A DNA stretch of 13,784 nt from an uncultured Burkholderiales bacterium (GCA_903923345.1 CAIXXI010000222.1:1-13784); one strand, 5' to 3'. Counted from the first letter of the stretch, positions 6,504 to 13,529 are shown. Numbers and translations: made by a program. The notes: generated by a model from the sequence alone, not told the origin.

Positions 6504-6530
6504 ATATGACCCCACCGCATCGATTTCAAG
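6504..6530 (-). promoter_or_regulatory. Sigma32-like heat shock promoter for hsp20
   Basis: Reading on the minus strand, CTTGAAA (6530-6524) is an exact match to the RpoH -35 consensus. After 12 nt comes GGTCATAT (6511-6504), which matches the CATAT part of the CCCCATAT -10. This predicts a leader of about 50 nt before the hsp20 start. The -35 is strong and the -10 is partial. Confidence 0.6.
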
Positions 6531-6548
6531 GCCTGCCCGCTGCATCAG

Positions 6549-6573
6549 AAAAAAGGCCGCCCTGAGGCGGCCT
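6549..6573 (-). terminator. Intrinsic terminator of the six-gene minus-strand unit
   Basis: AGGCCGCC (6554-6561) and GGCGGCCT (6566-6573) form a perfect 8-bp stem with a 4-nt loop. On the minus strand it is followed directly by six T residues. It lies 48 bp beyond the nitroreductase stop. A second hairpin without a T-run (6588-6593 with 6600-6605) lies between the stop and the terminator. Confidence 0.9.
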
Positions 6574-6621
6574 GTGCGGCTGATGCACCCGGACCATCAT
6601 CCGGGGGCGCGTGAACCGGCA

Positions 6622-7212
6622 TCAGAGCAGGCTGCAGACATCCTGAAAATCGAAGCGTGGCAGGCGTTGCATGACCTTCGAAGGTTCGCCTTTGCCCAGG
6701 CAGCACAGGAAGTTCGATTTGAACCGTCCATCAGGGAAAAATTCGGCATCGACCCGGGCATTGTCAAAACCCGACATCGGCCCCACGTCGAGGCCGACCG
6801 CACGCACAGCCATCATGAAGTAAGCACCCTGCAAGGTGCCGTTTCGAAAGGCAAAGCGCTCCCGGTCAGCCCGCTTTTCATCGCCGTCGAACATCGTCTT
6901 CATCGAGCTGTTGTGCGGAAAGACCCGCGGCATGTGCTCATGGAAATCGGTGTCGTACGCAATGATCGTCACCACCGGAGCGGCCATGGTCTTGTCGACA
7001 TTCCCACCCATCAGGGCCGGGCGCAGACGCTCCTTGGCCTCCTGCGACCGCAGGAACACAAAGCGCCCGGGCTGGGTATTGGCCGAGGTCGGCGCCAGCT
7101 TCATCAGGTCAAAGATCTGATGCAGTTGCGCGTCGCTGACCGGTGCATCCGACCAGCCGTTTTGCGAACGCGCCTGGGTAAACAGCAATTCGATGGCGTG
7201 AGAATTGATCAT
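6622..7212 (-). CDS. RutE-like nitroreductase family protein (probable malonic semialdehyde reductase)
   Basis: This 196-residue FMN-dependent nitroreductase-fold protein is close in pattern to RutE, which reduces malonic semialdehyde to 3-hydroxypropionate. Shared blocks in order are FTQARSQNGW (11-20), LMKLAPTSANTQPGRFVF (36-53), KERLRPALMGGNVDKTMAAPV (60-80), FRNGTLQGAYFMMAVRAVGLDVGPMSGFD (122-150), and the C-terminal RLPRFDFQDVCSLL. Length equals that of E. coli RutE (196). It is the last gene before the terminator and starts 39 nt after the NTF2-like gene stop. The start at 7212 fits the family but has no clear Shine-Dalgarno sequence. No other rut genes are here, so a role in uracil breakdown is not implied. 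The upstream beta-alanine-type aminotransferase would supply the proposed substrate. General quinone or nitro reduction remains possible. Confidence 0.87.
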   Translation of the reverse strand: MINSHAIELLFTQARSQNGWSDAPVSDAQLHQIFDLMKLAPTSANTQPGRFVFLRSQEAKERLRPALMGGNVDKTMAAPVVTIIAYDTDFHEHMPRVFPHNSSMKTMFDGDEKRADRERFAFRNGTLQGAYFMMAVRAVGLDVGPMSGFDNARVDAEFFPDGRFKSNFLCCLGKGEPSKVMQRLPRFDFQDVCSLL

Positions 7213-7251
7213 CGTGTTTGAAATCCGGCAAAAAGAAGGGATGCGATCGAA

Positions 7252-7638
7252 TCAGGCTGCAGGCAGCGGGGTCGACTGCCAGGAGGCGATGCGCCAGGCC
7301 CCTCCTTCACGGCGCCAGACCTGCAGATACCGGCTCGTGAACGCCTTGGGCGTGCCCTTGACGATCACCTCGATCGCCACGTCGCCGTTGCACAAGGCGG
7401 TGTCGCCATGCACGCGCCAATCGCGACGCAGCACCTCGAGCTTGCGATAGTCGTACCAGCCGGTGCACGCCCGCTCGACATAGGTCGCACGATCCTCATC
7501 AGTGCCCGAGCTGTGCACGTAATGCAGGTCATCGGTGTAGAGCGCTTCGATCGCGGCGCGATCCTTAGCAATCGTGACTTTCCCGCGGTGATCGTCCAGG
7601 GCTTCGAGTTCGGCAACCGTTTTTGGATCAGCAGACAT
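7252..7638 (-). CDS. NTF2/SnoaL-like (DUF4440-type) protein
   Basis: This 128-residue single-domain protein has the cone-shaped NTF2-like fold pattern: an N-terminal helix, then IEALYTDDLHYVHSSGTDEDRATYVE (about residues 30-55), a central RDWRVHGDTALCNGDVAIEV strand region, and the C-terminal RYLQVWRREGGAWRIASWQSTPL strand block. These are the usual DUF4440/SnoaL blocks. Members are enzymes (isomerases, hydrolases), ligand-binding proteins or of unknown role, and no catalytic set can be read with certainty here. It has a strong Shine-Dalgarno sequence (AGGAAGAGGAGC) ahead of ATG 7636-7638. It lies 31 nt after pcaJ and 39 nt before the nitroreductase, so it is probably co-transcribed with them. 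Confidence 0.75.
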   Translation of the reverse strand: MSADPKTVAELEALDDHRGKVTIAKDRAAIEALYTDDLHYVHSSGTDEDRATYVERACTGWYDYRKLEVLRRDWRVHGDTALCNGDVAIEVIVKGTPKAFTSRYLQVWRREGGAWRIASWQSTPLPAA

Positions 7639-7669
7639 GTTCGCTCCTCTTCCTTTTGTGTAGGTTGAA

Positions 7670-8317
7670 TCAGTTCTGACGGTGCAAGGGGGCGGCCGTC
7701 AGGTCGCACAGTGCTTCAAATGTCAGGCCCTCGACCCAGTCGATGGCGAACAGGCCCTGCGGTCTGACTTCGATCGTGGCCAGATCGGTGTAGATGCGCT
7801 TGACACAGCCAATGCCCGTGAGCGGATAGCTGCACTGCTCGACGATCTTCGGCTCACCCGACTTGGTGACATGCTCCATCATCACGAAGGTCTGCTTGGC
7901 GCCAATGGCCAGATCCATCGCCCCGCCAACGGCCGGAATCGCATCGGGGGCGCCGGTGTGCCAGTTGGCCAGATCGCCGCCCGCCGAAACCTGAAACGCA
8001 CCCAGCACGCAGATGTCCAGGTGGCCGCCCCGCATCATCGCGAAGGAGTCGGCATGATGGAAATAGGCGCCCCCGCTCAGCAGCGTGACCGCCTGTTTGC
8101 CGGCATTGACCAGATCCCAGTCTTCCTCGCCTTCGGTCGGCGCGGGGCCCATTCCGAGAATACCGTTCTCGCTTTGCAGCACGATCTCGCGATCGACCGG
8201 CAGGTGGTTTGCAACCAGTGTGGGCAGGCCGATGCCCAGATTGACATAAGCCCCTTCGGGGATGTCCTGTGCCACGCGTGCGGCGATCGCATCGCGTGAA
8301 CGCTTCTGATAAGCCAT
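7670..8317 (-). CDS. pcaJ: 3-oxoacid (3-oxoadipate-type) CoA-transferase subunit B
   Basis: This 215-residue beta subunit of a class I CoA-transferase would, with the preceding gene, move CoA from succinyl-CoA to a 3-oxoacid. EGAYVNLGIGLPTLVANHLP (21-40) is followed by the SENGILGMGP motif, whose E50 is the catalytic glutamate that forms the CoA thioester. GGAYFHHADSFAMMRGGHLDICVLGAFQVS, GDLANWHTG and IPAVGGAMDLAIGA follow as in PcaJ. Similarity to Pseudomonas PcaJ is very strong along the length. I chose ATG at 8315-8317 because GAGGGGG lies just upstream, overlapping the end of pcaI; the longer reading frame upstream has no family match. No other pca gene is in the window, so the true 3-oxoacid is uncertain (3-oxoadipate, acetoacetate or another). 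Confidence 0.9.
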   Translation of the reverse strand: MAYQKRSRDAIAARVAQDIPEGAYVNLGIGLPTLVANHLPVDREIVLQSENGILGMGPAPTEGEEDWDLVNAGKQAVTLLSGGAYFHHADSFAMMRGGHLDICVLGAFQVSAGGDLANWHTGAPDAIPAVGGAMDLAIGAKQTFVMMEHVTKSGEPKIVEQCSYPLTGIGCVKRIYTDLATIEVRPQGLFAIDWVEGLTFEALCDLTAAPLHRQN

Positions 8318-8319
8318 CG

Positions 8320-9000
8320 TCACCCCCTCAGGCTGGTCGGCGTCACCGCGACCACGCGCTTCACGAAGATCCCCGGCGTCACGATCACTTCGGGATCGAG
8401 CGTCCCCAGCGGCACGATGGTGCTCGCCTGAACGACGGTGCACTTGGCCGCCATCGCCATCACCGGGTTGAAATTGCGGGCTGCCTTGCGAAAGGTCAGA
8501 TTGCCCCAGCGATCTGCGGTTTCGGCCTTGACCAGCGCCATGTCACCCTGGATCGGATACTCGAGCACGTAGTCGCGCCCGTTGAGAGTGCGGGTCTCTT
8601 TGCCGCGCGCCAGATCGGTTCCGAATCCGGTCGGCGTGTAGAACGCCCCAATCCCTGCACCGGCCGCACGCATGCGCTCGGCCAGATTGCCCTGCGGCAC
8701 CAGTTCGAGTTCGATCTTGCCGGCTCGATACAGGCCGTCAAAAATCTGCGAATCGGATGAGCGCGGAAACGAACAGATCAGCTTGCGAACGCGCCCGGCC
8801 TTGAGCAGCGCTGCCAGTCCGGTCTCGCCGTTTCCAGCGTTGTTGGCCACCACGGTGAGTTCACGCGCACCCTGCTCGATGACCGCATCGAGCAGTTCTG
8901 CGGGCTGACCTGCGCCACCAAAGCCTGCCACCAGCAGGGTCGATCCATCTTTCAGGCCGGCCACTGCCTCGGCCAGGGTCCTGACGGTCTTGTCGATCAT
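8320..9000 (-). CDS. pcaI: 3-oxoacid (3-oxoadipate-type) CoA-transferase subunit A
   Basis: This 226-residue alpha subunit pairs with the product of the next gene, whose start lies 2 nt beyond this stop. DGSTLLVAGFGGAGQPAELLDAVI carries the glycine-rich CoA-binding loop of family I CoA-transferases. LTVVANNAGNGETGLAALL, KLICSFPRSSDSQIFDGLYRAGKIELELVPQGNLAERMRAAGAGIGAFYTPTGFGT, DRWGNLTFRKAARNFNP and PEVIVTPGIFVKRVV match PcaI blocks in order and spacing. The protein is full length. It begins 34 nt after the aminotransferase stop; a small perfect hairpin (9017-9031) lies in that gap. Role: 3-oxoadipate activation in aromatic breakdown if the classic assignment holds. The neighbours suggest considering a different short 3-oxoacid. 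Confidence 0.9.
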   Translation of the reverse strand: MIDKTVRTLAEAVAGLKDGSTLLVAGFGGAGQPAELLDAVIEQGARELTVVANNAGNGETGLAALLKAGRVRKLICSFPRSSDSQIFDGLYRAGKIELELVPQGNLAERMRAAGAGIGAFYTPTGFGTDLARGKETRTLNGRDYVLEYPIQGDMALVKAETADRWGNLTFRKAARNFNPVMAMAAKCTVVQASTIVPLGTLDPEVIVTPGIFVKRVVAVTPTSLRG

Positions 9001-9016
9001 TGATCCGGTCCGTTAT

Positions 9017-9031
9017 TGACGCGAAGCGTCA
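9017..9031 (-). other. Small intergenic hairpin between aminotransferase and pcaI
   Basis: TGACGC (9017-9022) and GCGTCA (9026-9031) make a perfect 6-bp stem with a 3-nt loop. No T-run follows on the minus strand, so it is not a terminator. It could stabilise or mark a processing point between the two coding regions. Confidence 0.4.
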
Positions 9032-9034
9032 GCC

Positions 9035-10399
9035 TCAGGCGAGGGTTGAAAGCACACAACGCAGGCGTTCGGCGATCTCGTCGATCTGCGAAGCGCTGAT
9101 GATCAGCGGTGGCGACATCGCGATGATGTCTCCGGTCACCCTGATCAGCAGATCGTGGTCATGGAACGCACTGATGAAGGCATCAAAGGCTCGCGCACCC
9201 GGCGCACCAGCCCGCGGCGCAAGTTCGACCGCCCCCACCAGACCGATCGTGCGGATGTCGATGACATGCGGGCAGTCGCGCAGCGAATGCAGGGCCTGCT
9301 GCCAATGGGCTGCGAGTTCGGCTGCGCGGCCCAGCAGTCCCTCGTCCCGATAGACGTCCAGTGTGGCGAGCGCGGCAGCGCAGGCCAGCGGGTGGCCGGA
9401 ATAGGTGTAGCCGTGAAAGAGTTCGATGGACTTCTCGGGGCCTTGCATGAAGGCTTCGTAGAGTCCTTTGCGGGCAAAGACCGCACCCATCGGCACTGCG
9501 CCGTTGGTGATGCCCTTGGCGACGGTCACCAGATCCGGGGTCACGCCGAAATGCTGGATCGCGAAGGGCGAGCCGAGTCGACCGAAGCCAGTGATGACCT
9601 CATCGAAAATCAGCAGGATGCCGTGCTTCGAGGTGATGTCACGCAGTCGCTGAAGGTAGCCGACCGGTGGGATGAGCACGCCGGTGGAGCCCGCAACCGG
9701 CTCGACGATGACCGCAGCGACCGTCGAGGGATCGTGCAGGGTCAGGATCTTTTCGAGTTCATCGGCCAGGTGCGCACCCCATTGCGGCTGACCCTCGCTG
9801 AACGCGTTGTGCTCGAGATTGTGCGTATGCGGCAGGTGATCCACACCCGGGAGCAATGCGCCGAAATGCTTGCGATTGCCAGGAATGCCACCGACCGAAA
9901 TGCCACCGAAACCCACCCCGTGATAGCCGCGCTCGCGGCCGATCAGGCGGGTGCGCTGGCCTTCGCCTCGCATGCGGTGGTAGGCCAGGGCAATCTTCAG
10001 GGCCGAGTCAACTGCCTCGGATCCTGAGTTGCAGAAAAACACCTGCCCGAAATCCGACGGCAGCAATTCGATCAGACGGTTGGCCAGCTCGAAGGCCAGC
10101 GGATGCCCCATCTGGAAGGTCGGTGCGAAATCGAGTGTCGCGGCCTGGCGCTGGATGGCTTCGACGATCGGTGTGCGGCAATGTCCGGCATTCGAACACC
10201 ACAGGCCTGCGGTGCCGTCCAGAATGCGGCGGCCTTCGGGCGTCCAGTAATGCATGCCTTCGGCTCGCGCCAGCAGGCGTGGGGCCGCCTTGAAGTGACG
10301 GTTGGCGGTGAAGGGCATCCAGAAGGCTTCGAGGCCCTCGCCTCGGGCATGCTGAGAGGAATCCTGCGCCAGATCTTGCGCACGGGCGAAATCGTTCAT
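9035..10399 (-). CDS. Class III omega-aminotransferase (beta-alanine:pyruvate type)
   Basis: This 454-residue PLP enzyme resembles Pseudomonas omega-amino acid:pyruvate transaminase, which converts beta-alanine and pyruvate to malonate semialdehyde and alanine. Blocks in order are FWMPFTANRHF (26-36), the PLP-phosphate motif NSGSEAVDSALK (124-135), GRERGYHGV (154-162), GGIPGNRKHFGALLPGVDHLPHT, IFDEVITGFGR (264-274) with D266, the Schiff-base lysine K295 in TVAKGITNGAVPMGA, and FHGYTYSGHPLACAA. The active site is complete. The ATG overlaps the ampG stop by 4 nt (ATGA), with AGGAGG just upstream. Substrate choice (beta-alanine, other omega-amino acids, diamines or 4-aminobutyrate) cannot be fixed from sequence. 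The downstream RutE-like enzyme favours malonate semialdehyde as product. Confidence 0.92.
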   Translation of the reverse strand: MNDFARAQDLAQDSSQHARGEGLEAFWMPFTANRHFKAAPRLLARAEGMHYWTPEGRRILDGTAGLWCSNAGHCRTPIVEAIQRQAATLDFAPTFQMGHPLAFELANRLIELLPSDFGQVFFCNSGSEAVDSALKIALAYHRMRGEGQRTRLIGRERGYHGVGFGGISVGGIPGNRKHFGALLPGVDHLPHTHNLEHNAFSEGQPQWGAHLADELEKILTLHDPSTVAAVIVEPVAGSTGVLIPPVGYLQRLRDITSKHGILLIFDEVITGFGRLGSPFAIQHFGVTPDLVTVAKGITNGAVPMGAVFARKGLYEAFMQGPEKSIELFHGYTYSGHPLACAAALATLDVYRDEGLLGRAAELAAHWQQALHSLRDCPHVIDIRTIGLVGAVELAPRAGAPGARAFDAFISAFHDHDLLIRVTGDIIAMSPPLIISASQIDEIAERLRCVLSTLA

Positions 10400-11859
10400 G
10401 AGGCCTCCTGTTGTGCGGCACCGGCCGCATCGAGTTCAATGACTTCAGGTCTGAGCCAATATAGCAGCAGCAGCCCGGGCAGCGCGGCCAGCACGGTCAG
10501 GATGAAAAACGTCGGCCAGCCAAAGGCTTCAACCAAGACACCGGAAGCCGGTCCGACATAGACCCGCCCCACGGCCGCAAGCGCCGATAACAAGGCGTAC
10601 TGGGCGGCTGAAAAGCGCCGATCGGTCAGCGCCATCAGGAACGCCACGAAGGCCGCCGTGCCAAGCCCACCGCACAGGTTTTCGATGCCGATCGCGGCGG
10701 CCATGAGCGAGTAGCTCTTCGGGCTCACCGCAATCAGCCAGTAGCCGAAATTTGAAATCGCCTGAAGGATGCCGAACACCATCAGGGCCCTAAACAGACT
10801 GAGCCGGGACAGCAGTGCGCCGCCCGCCAACGCACCCACGATGGTGGCGATCAGGCCGAGCGCTTTGTTGACCGCGCCGACTTCCGTCGCGGTGAAGCCC
10901 GCGCCGCGAATCAGAAACGCGGTCGACAGACTGCCCGCAAAGGCATCGCCAAGCTTGTAGAGCACGATCAGCCCGAGCAGGGCCACTGCACGCCGGCGAG
11001 TGAAAAACGCATCCCAGGGTTCAACGAAGGACGGAAAGCCGGCCTTGCGTGCTGCCATCAGGGCAGCCGCAAACGCACCGAGCAAGGTGAAGGTGTCCGT
11101 GGCCAGCTTGACGAACCGGTCAGGACGCTCGGGCAGGATCGCACCGAAAGCCGCCTGCAGGAGCCACCAGGCGACGCCACCGGCCGCAATCATGGCGATG
11201 AACCCCCGCCATTCGCGGCGCGCGTCGCTGCGAATTCGCAGGTCATCCACTTTCGGGCGTGGTGCAAGCAGCGTGATCAGGGCCATGATCAAAAACAGCC
11301 CGCCCATCAATCGGTACGCACCCGGCCAGCCCAGCCACTGATCGGCCAGGATCAGTGCAAGCCCGCCCGAGACCAGCATGGCCAGCCGGTATCCGAGCAC
11401 CGACACGGCCGCGCCGGCGCCGCGTTCCGGCGCATCGAGCAGATCGGCGCGGTAGGCATCAAAGACGATGTCCTGCGACGCCGACAGGAAGGCCACCGTC
11501 ACCGCCAGCACGCCCAGCGCCACGATCGATGTCTTCGGGTCAAAGCTGGCCATGGCCCAGCAGGCCGCTGCCAGCAGCAACTGGGTGATCAGGAGCCAGC
11601 CCCGGCGGCGACCCAGCCAACGGGGTTCGAAGCGATCAAGCAAGGGGGCCCAGACGAACTTGAAGGTATAGGGCAGACCCGCCAGGGCGAAAAAGCCAAT
11701 CGTCTTGATGTCGATGCCTTCGACGGTCAACCAGGCCTGCAGGGTTCCGGAAGACAGCGCCAGCGGCAGGCCACTTGCGAAACCCAGCCCGAGCATGGCC
11801 GCCATGCGTCGCGAGGCGAACACCTGCGCGATGGTCAGTCGTTGGCTGTTTGAGGACAT
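10396..11859 (-). CDS. ampG: AmpG-type anhydromuropeptide MFS permease
   Basis: This 487-residue inner-membrane protein would import GlcNAc-anhydroMurNAc peptides for cell wall recycling. Strong AmpG blocks are ASGLPLALSSGTLQAWL (28-44), SASQDIVFDAYRADLL (126-141), ERGAGAAVSVLGYRLAMLVSGGLAL (145-169), LYKLGDAFAGSLSTAFLIRGAGF (300-322), SLFRALMVFGILQ (354-366), ENLCGGLGTAAFVAFLMAL (393-411) and SAVGRVYVGPASG-like AAVGRVYVGPASG. Two extra hydrophobic segments (about 218-242 and 255-270) sit mid-protein, whereas E. coli AmpG has extra helices at its C-terminus, which is short here. The start at 11859 (ATG) is preferred to TTG at 11865. It is divergent from the M48 protease gene, and its TGA overlaps the aminotransferase ATG. 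It probably heads a six-gene transcription unit. Confidence 0.92.
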   Translation of the reverse strand: MSSNSQRLTIAQVFASRRMAAMLGLGFASGLPLALSSGTLQAWLTVEGIDIKTIGFFALAGLPYTFKFVWAPLLDRFEPRWLGRRRGWLLITQLLLAAACWAMASFDPKTSIVALGVLAVTVAFLSASQDIVFDAYRADLLDAPERGAGAAVSVLGYRLAMLVSGGLALILADQWLGWPGAYRLMGGLFLIMALITLLAPRPKVDDLRIRSDARREWRGFIAMIAAGGVAWWLLQAAFGAILPERPDRFVKLATDTFTLLGAFAAALMAARKAGFPSFVEPWDAFFTRRRAVALLGLIVLYKLGDAFAGSLSTAFLIRGAGFTATEVGAVNKALGLIATIVGALAGGALLSRLSLFRALMVFGILQAISNFGYWLIAVSPKSYSLMAAAIGIENLCGGLGTAAFVAFLMALTDRRFSAAQYALLSALAAVGRVYVGPASGVLVEAFGWPTFFILTVLAALPGLLLLYWLRPEVIELDAAGAAQQEAS

Positions 11860-11953
11860 CGTCAAAGGCGGAATCGGGGCCGCCGAGTGTAGCAGCGAGG
11901 TCTGTGATCAGCGCGATTGCGGGCGCACCTCAAGGCTTGCTAACCTGCGCGCC
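11860..11953. other. Divergent intergenic region between ampG and the M48 protease gene
   Basis: This 94-bp gap must contain the promoters of both genes. On the minus strand TACACT (near 11890-11895) could be a -10 for ampG, but no good -35 is found. On the plus strand TAACCT (about 11941-11946) resembles a -10 and would put the transcript start at or very near the protease ATG. None of these hexamers is strong, and no palindromic operator stands out. Confidence 0.35.
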
Positions 11954-12973
11954 ATGAAGACACCCCTCACCCTCGCCCATCGCATCATCCGCTGCGCCTC
12001 GGACCTTCGCGCCGCTGTGCTGATCGTCTCACTTGCAGTCAGTGCGGCTTCGCTGGTGCCGTCCCCGGCGCAGGCCCAGCAACAACTTGCACGCGAGCAG
12101 GCCGAAGCGCGTGAACGGGCCGCCCAGGACCGCAAGCAGGCCTCGGGCACATGGGCTGAGCCCACCGATGGCGAAGGCATTGCGCCACCCAAGCGCAGCC
12201 GGATCGCTGCCTCGCTTGCGTCGTCCGAGAAACTGGAAAAGGACGCGGTGCTCCAGTACCGGCAACTGTTGCAGTCCGCGCAGGCCAAGCAGGCGCTTGC
12301 TCCGGCAGACTTCCCGCAGCGCAAAAGGCTGCAGGACATTGCTCTGCGGCTGATTCCGTATACCCATCGATTCAGCCCGCGTGCAGACGACTGGCGCTGG
12401 GAGGTGAACCTCATCGGCTCGCCGACGGTCAATGCATTCGTGATGCCGGGCGGAAAAATTGTTTTCTACACCGGCATCATCGAAAAGCTCAAACTGACCG
12501 ACGACGAGATCGCCATGATCATGGGTCACGAGATGGCCCATGCCCTGCTCGAACACAGCCGCGATCGGGCCGGGCAGCAAAAGATTGCCCAGGGGGCAAC
12601 GATTGCAGCCTCAGTCTTTTCGCAGATCATGGGCTATGGCGATCTGGGCGGCATGATCGCTTCGCAAGGGTCCAAGCTCACGCTGCTCAAATTCGGCCGA
12701 GGCGATGAGTCCGAGGCCGATCTGGTCGGCATGGACCTTGCTGCCCGTGCCGGCTATGACCCGCGAGCCGGGATCACCCTGTGGCAGAAGATGTCTGCGG
12801 CCTCCAAAGGCGCGCCGCCAGAATTCCTCTCGACCCATCCATCGCATGAGACCCGCATCGAGAACATGCGTCATTCGATGCATAAGGTGCTGCCGCTGTA
12901 CGCGCGCACCCAGAACAAGACCGTGTCTGAACTGAGCGCCTATCAATCCAATGTCGGCGAACCCGTCCGCTAG
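11954..12973 (+). CDS. Exported M48-family zinc metalloprotease
   Basis: This 339-residue M48 (Oma1/HtpX-like, LoiP/BepA-type) peptidase probably takes part in periplasmic protein quality control. A signal peptide runs to about residue 41 (hydrophobic AAVLIVSLAVSAASLV, cleavage at AQA before QQQ). A charged, glutamine/arginine-rich linker follows at 42-80. The catalytic domain has NAFVMPGGKIVFYTGI (160-175), zinc motif HEMAH (192-196, catalytic E193), and ESEAD (252-256) with E252 as the third zinc ligand. STHPSHETRIENM (293-305) is the usual M48 C-terminal block. It lacks the TPR domain of BepA. ATG 11954 is chosen because the signal peptide starts there; upstream in-frame residues look noncoding. 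No Shine-Dalgarno is visible. It ends 24 bp from a convergent gene. Confidence 0.9.
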   Translation: MKTPLTLAHRIIRCASDLRAAVLIVSLAVSAASLVPSPAQAQQQLAREQAEARERAAQDRKQASGTWAEPTDGEGIAPPKRSRIAASLASSEKLEKDAVLQYRQLLQSAQAKQALAPADFPQRKRLQDIALRLIPYTHRFSPRADDWRWEVNLIGSPTVNAFVMPGGKIVFYTGIIEKLKLTDDEIAMIMGHEMAHALLEHSRDRAGQQKIAQGATIAASVFSQIMGYGDLGGMIASQGSKLTLLKFGRGDESEADLVGMDLAARAGYDPRAGITLWQKMSAASKGAPPEFLSTHPSHETRIENMRHSMHKVLPLYARTQNKTVSELSAYQSNVGEPVR

Positions 12974-12997
12974 AAGCGGCCGAATCGCCCTGATCGA

Positions 12998-13498
12998 TCA
13001 GCGAGGCTGCGCTGGGGCCGACAGGGGCGTGCCGACGGTCGAGGTATAGAACACCACCAGGCGCGCCGGCCCTGGCCCGATGCTGCGCCCGGCGTGCACG
13101 GTATCAACCACCTCCGAGTGAACATCGCCGGCACGCAGCAGCCGCGTCTGGCCGTTCACCAGCCGAACTTCAAGTTCGCCTTCGAGCATGTAGGCGAAGT
13201 TCGGCGATGCGTGGACATGCCAGCCGGTGTCGGTGCCTGCTGGAATCTCGATCATGACTGCAGTCACTTCGAGCGGCCCCGACGGGTATTGGATCGGCAC
13301 GCCCGACCAGCTTGTCGAGGTCTTGAGCAGGACGCTCGACTTGATCGGATTCAGGGCAGCTGCTGTCAGTTGCGAAGCGACTTCAGGCGCTTTCGCGGTC
13401 AGTGGGCCGTGGGTGGTACAGGCCGGCAGCGCCACGATCGCCGCCACGATCAGGGTCATTCTGGCGCTCAATTGGCGCAGGCGGGGCAGACGGTCCAT
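12998..13498 (-). CDS. Cupin-domain lipoprotein
   Basis: This 166-residue protein combines a lipoprotein signal with one small cupin barrel. The n-region MDRLPRLRQLSARM, the hydrophobic TLIVAAIVALPA and the lipobox LPAC (24-27) predict lipid attachment at C27. The cupin runs from about 75 to 155. Motif 1 is GTDTGWHVHASPNFAYMLEG, with metal-ligand candidates H94 and H96; the glutamate usual in this motif is replaced by N100. Motif 2 is weak (AGDVHSEVVDTVHAG), with H135 as the candidate ligand. Whether it is an enzyme or a sensor cannot be told. The longer start (13498) is preferred because it supplies the positive n-region. It lies 31 bp downstream of the exonuclease gene in the same direction and may be co-transcribed. 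Confidence 0.8.
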   Translation of the reverse strand: MDRLPRLRQLSARMTLIVAAIVALPACTTHGPLTAKAPEVASQLTAAALNPIKSSVLLKTSTSWSGVPIQYPSGPLEVTAVMIEIPAGTDTGWHVHASPNFAYMLEGELEVRLVNGQTRLLRAGDVHSEVVDTVHAGRSIGPGPARLVVFYTSTVGTPLSAPAQPR

Positions 13499-13529
13499 GG
13501 GGTCAGAGTCCGGAAAAGGGATGACGCGG

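Noticed and set aside
6622..7212. Pyrimidine utilisation (Rut) operon
   Set aside because: Only the RutE-like protein is present; no RutA, B, C, D, F or G neighbour is seen.
11705..11953. N-terminal extension of the M48 protease frame
   Set aside because: The extension overlaps ampG antisense and would bury a clear signal peptide that begins at 11954.
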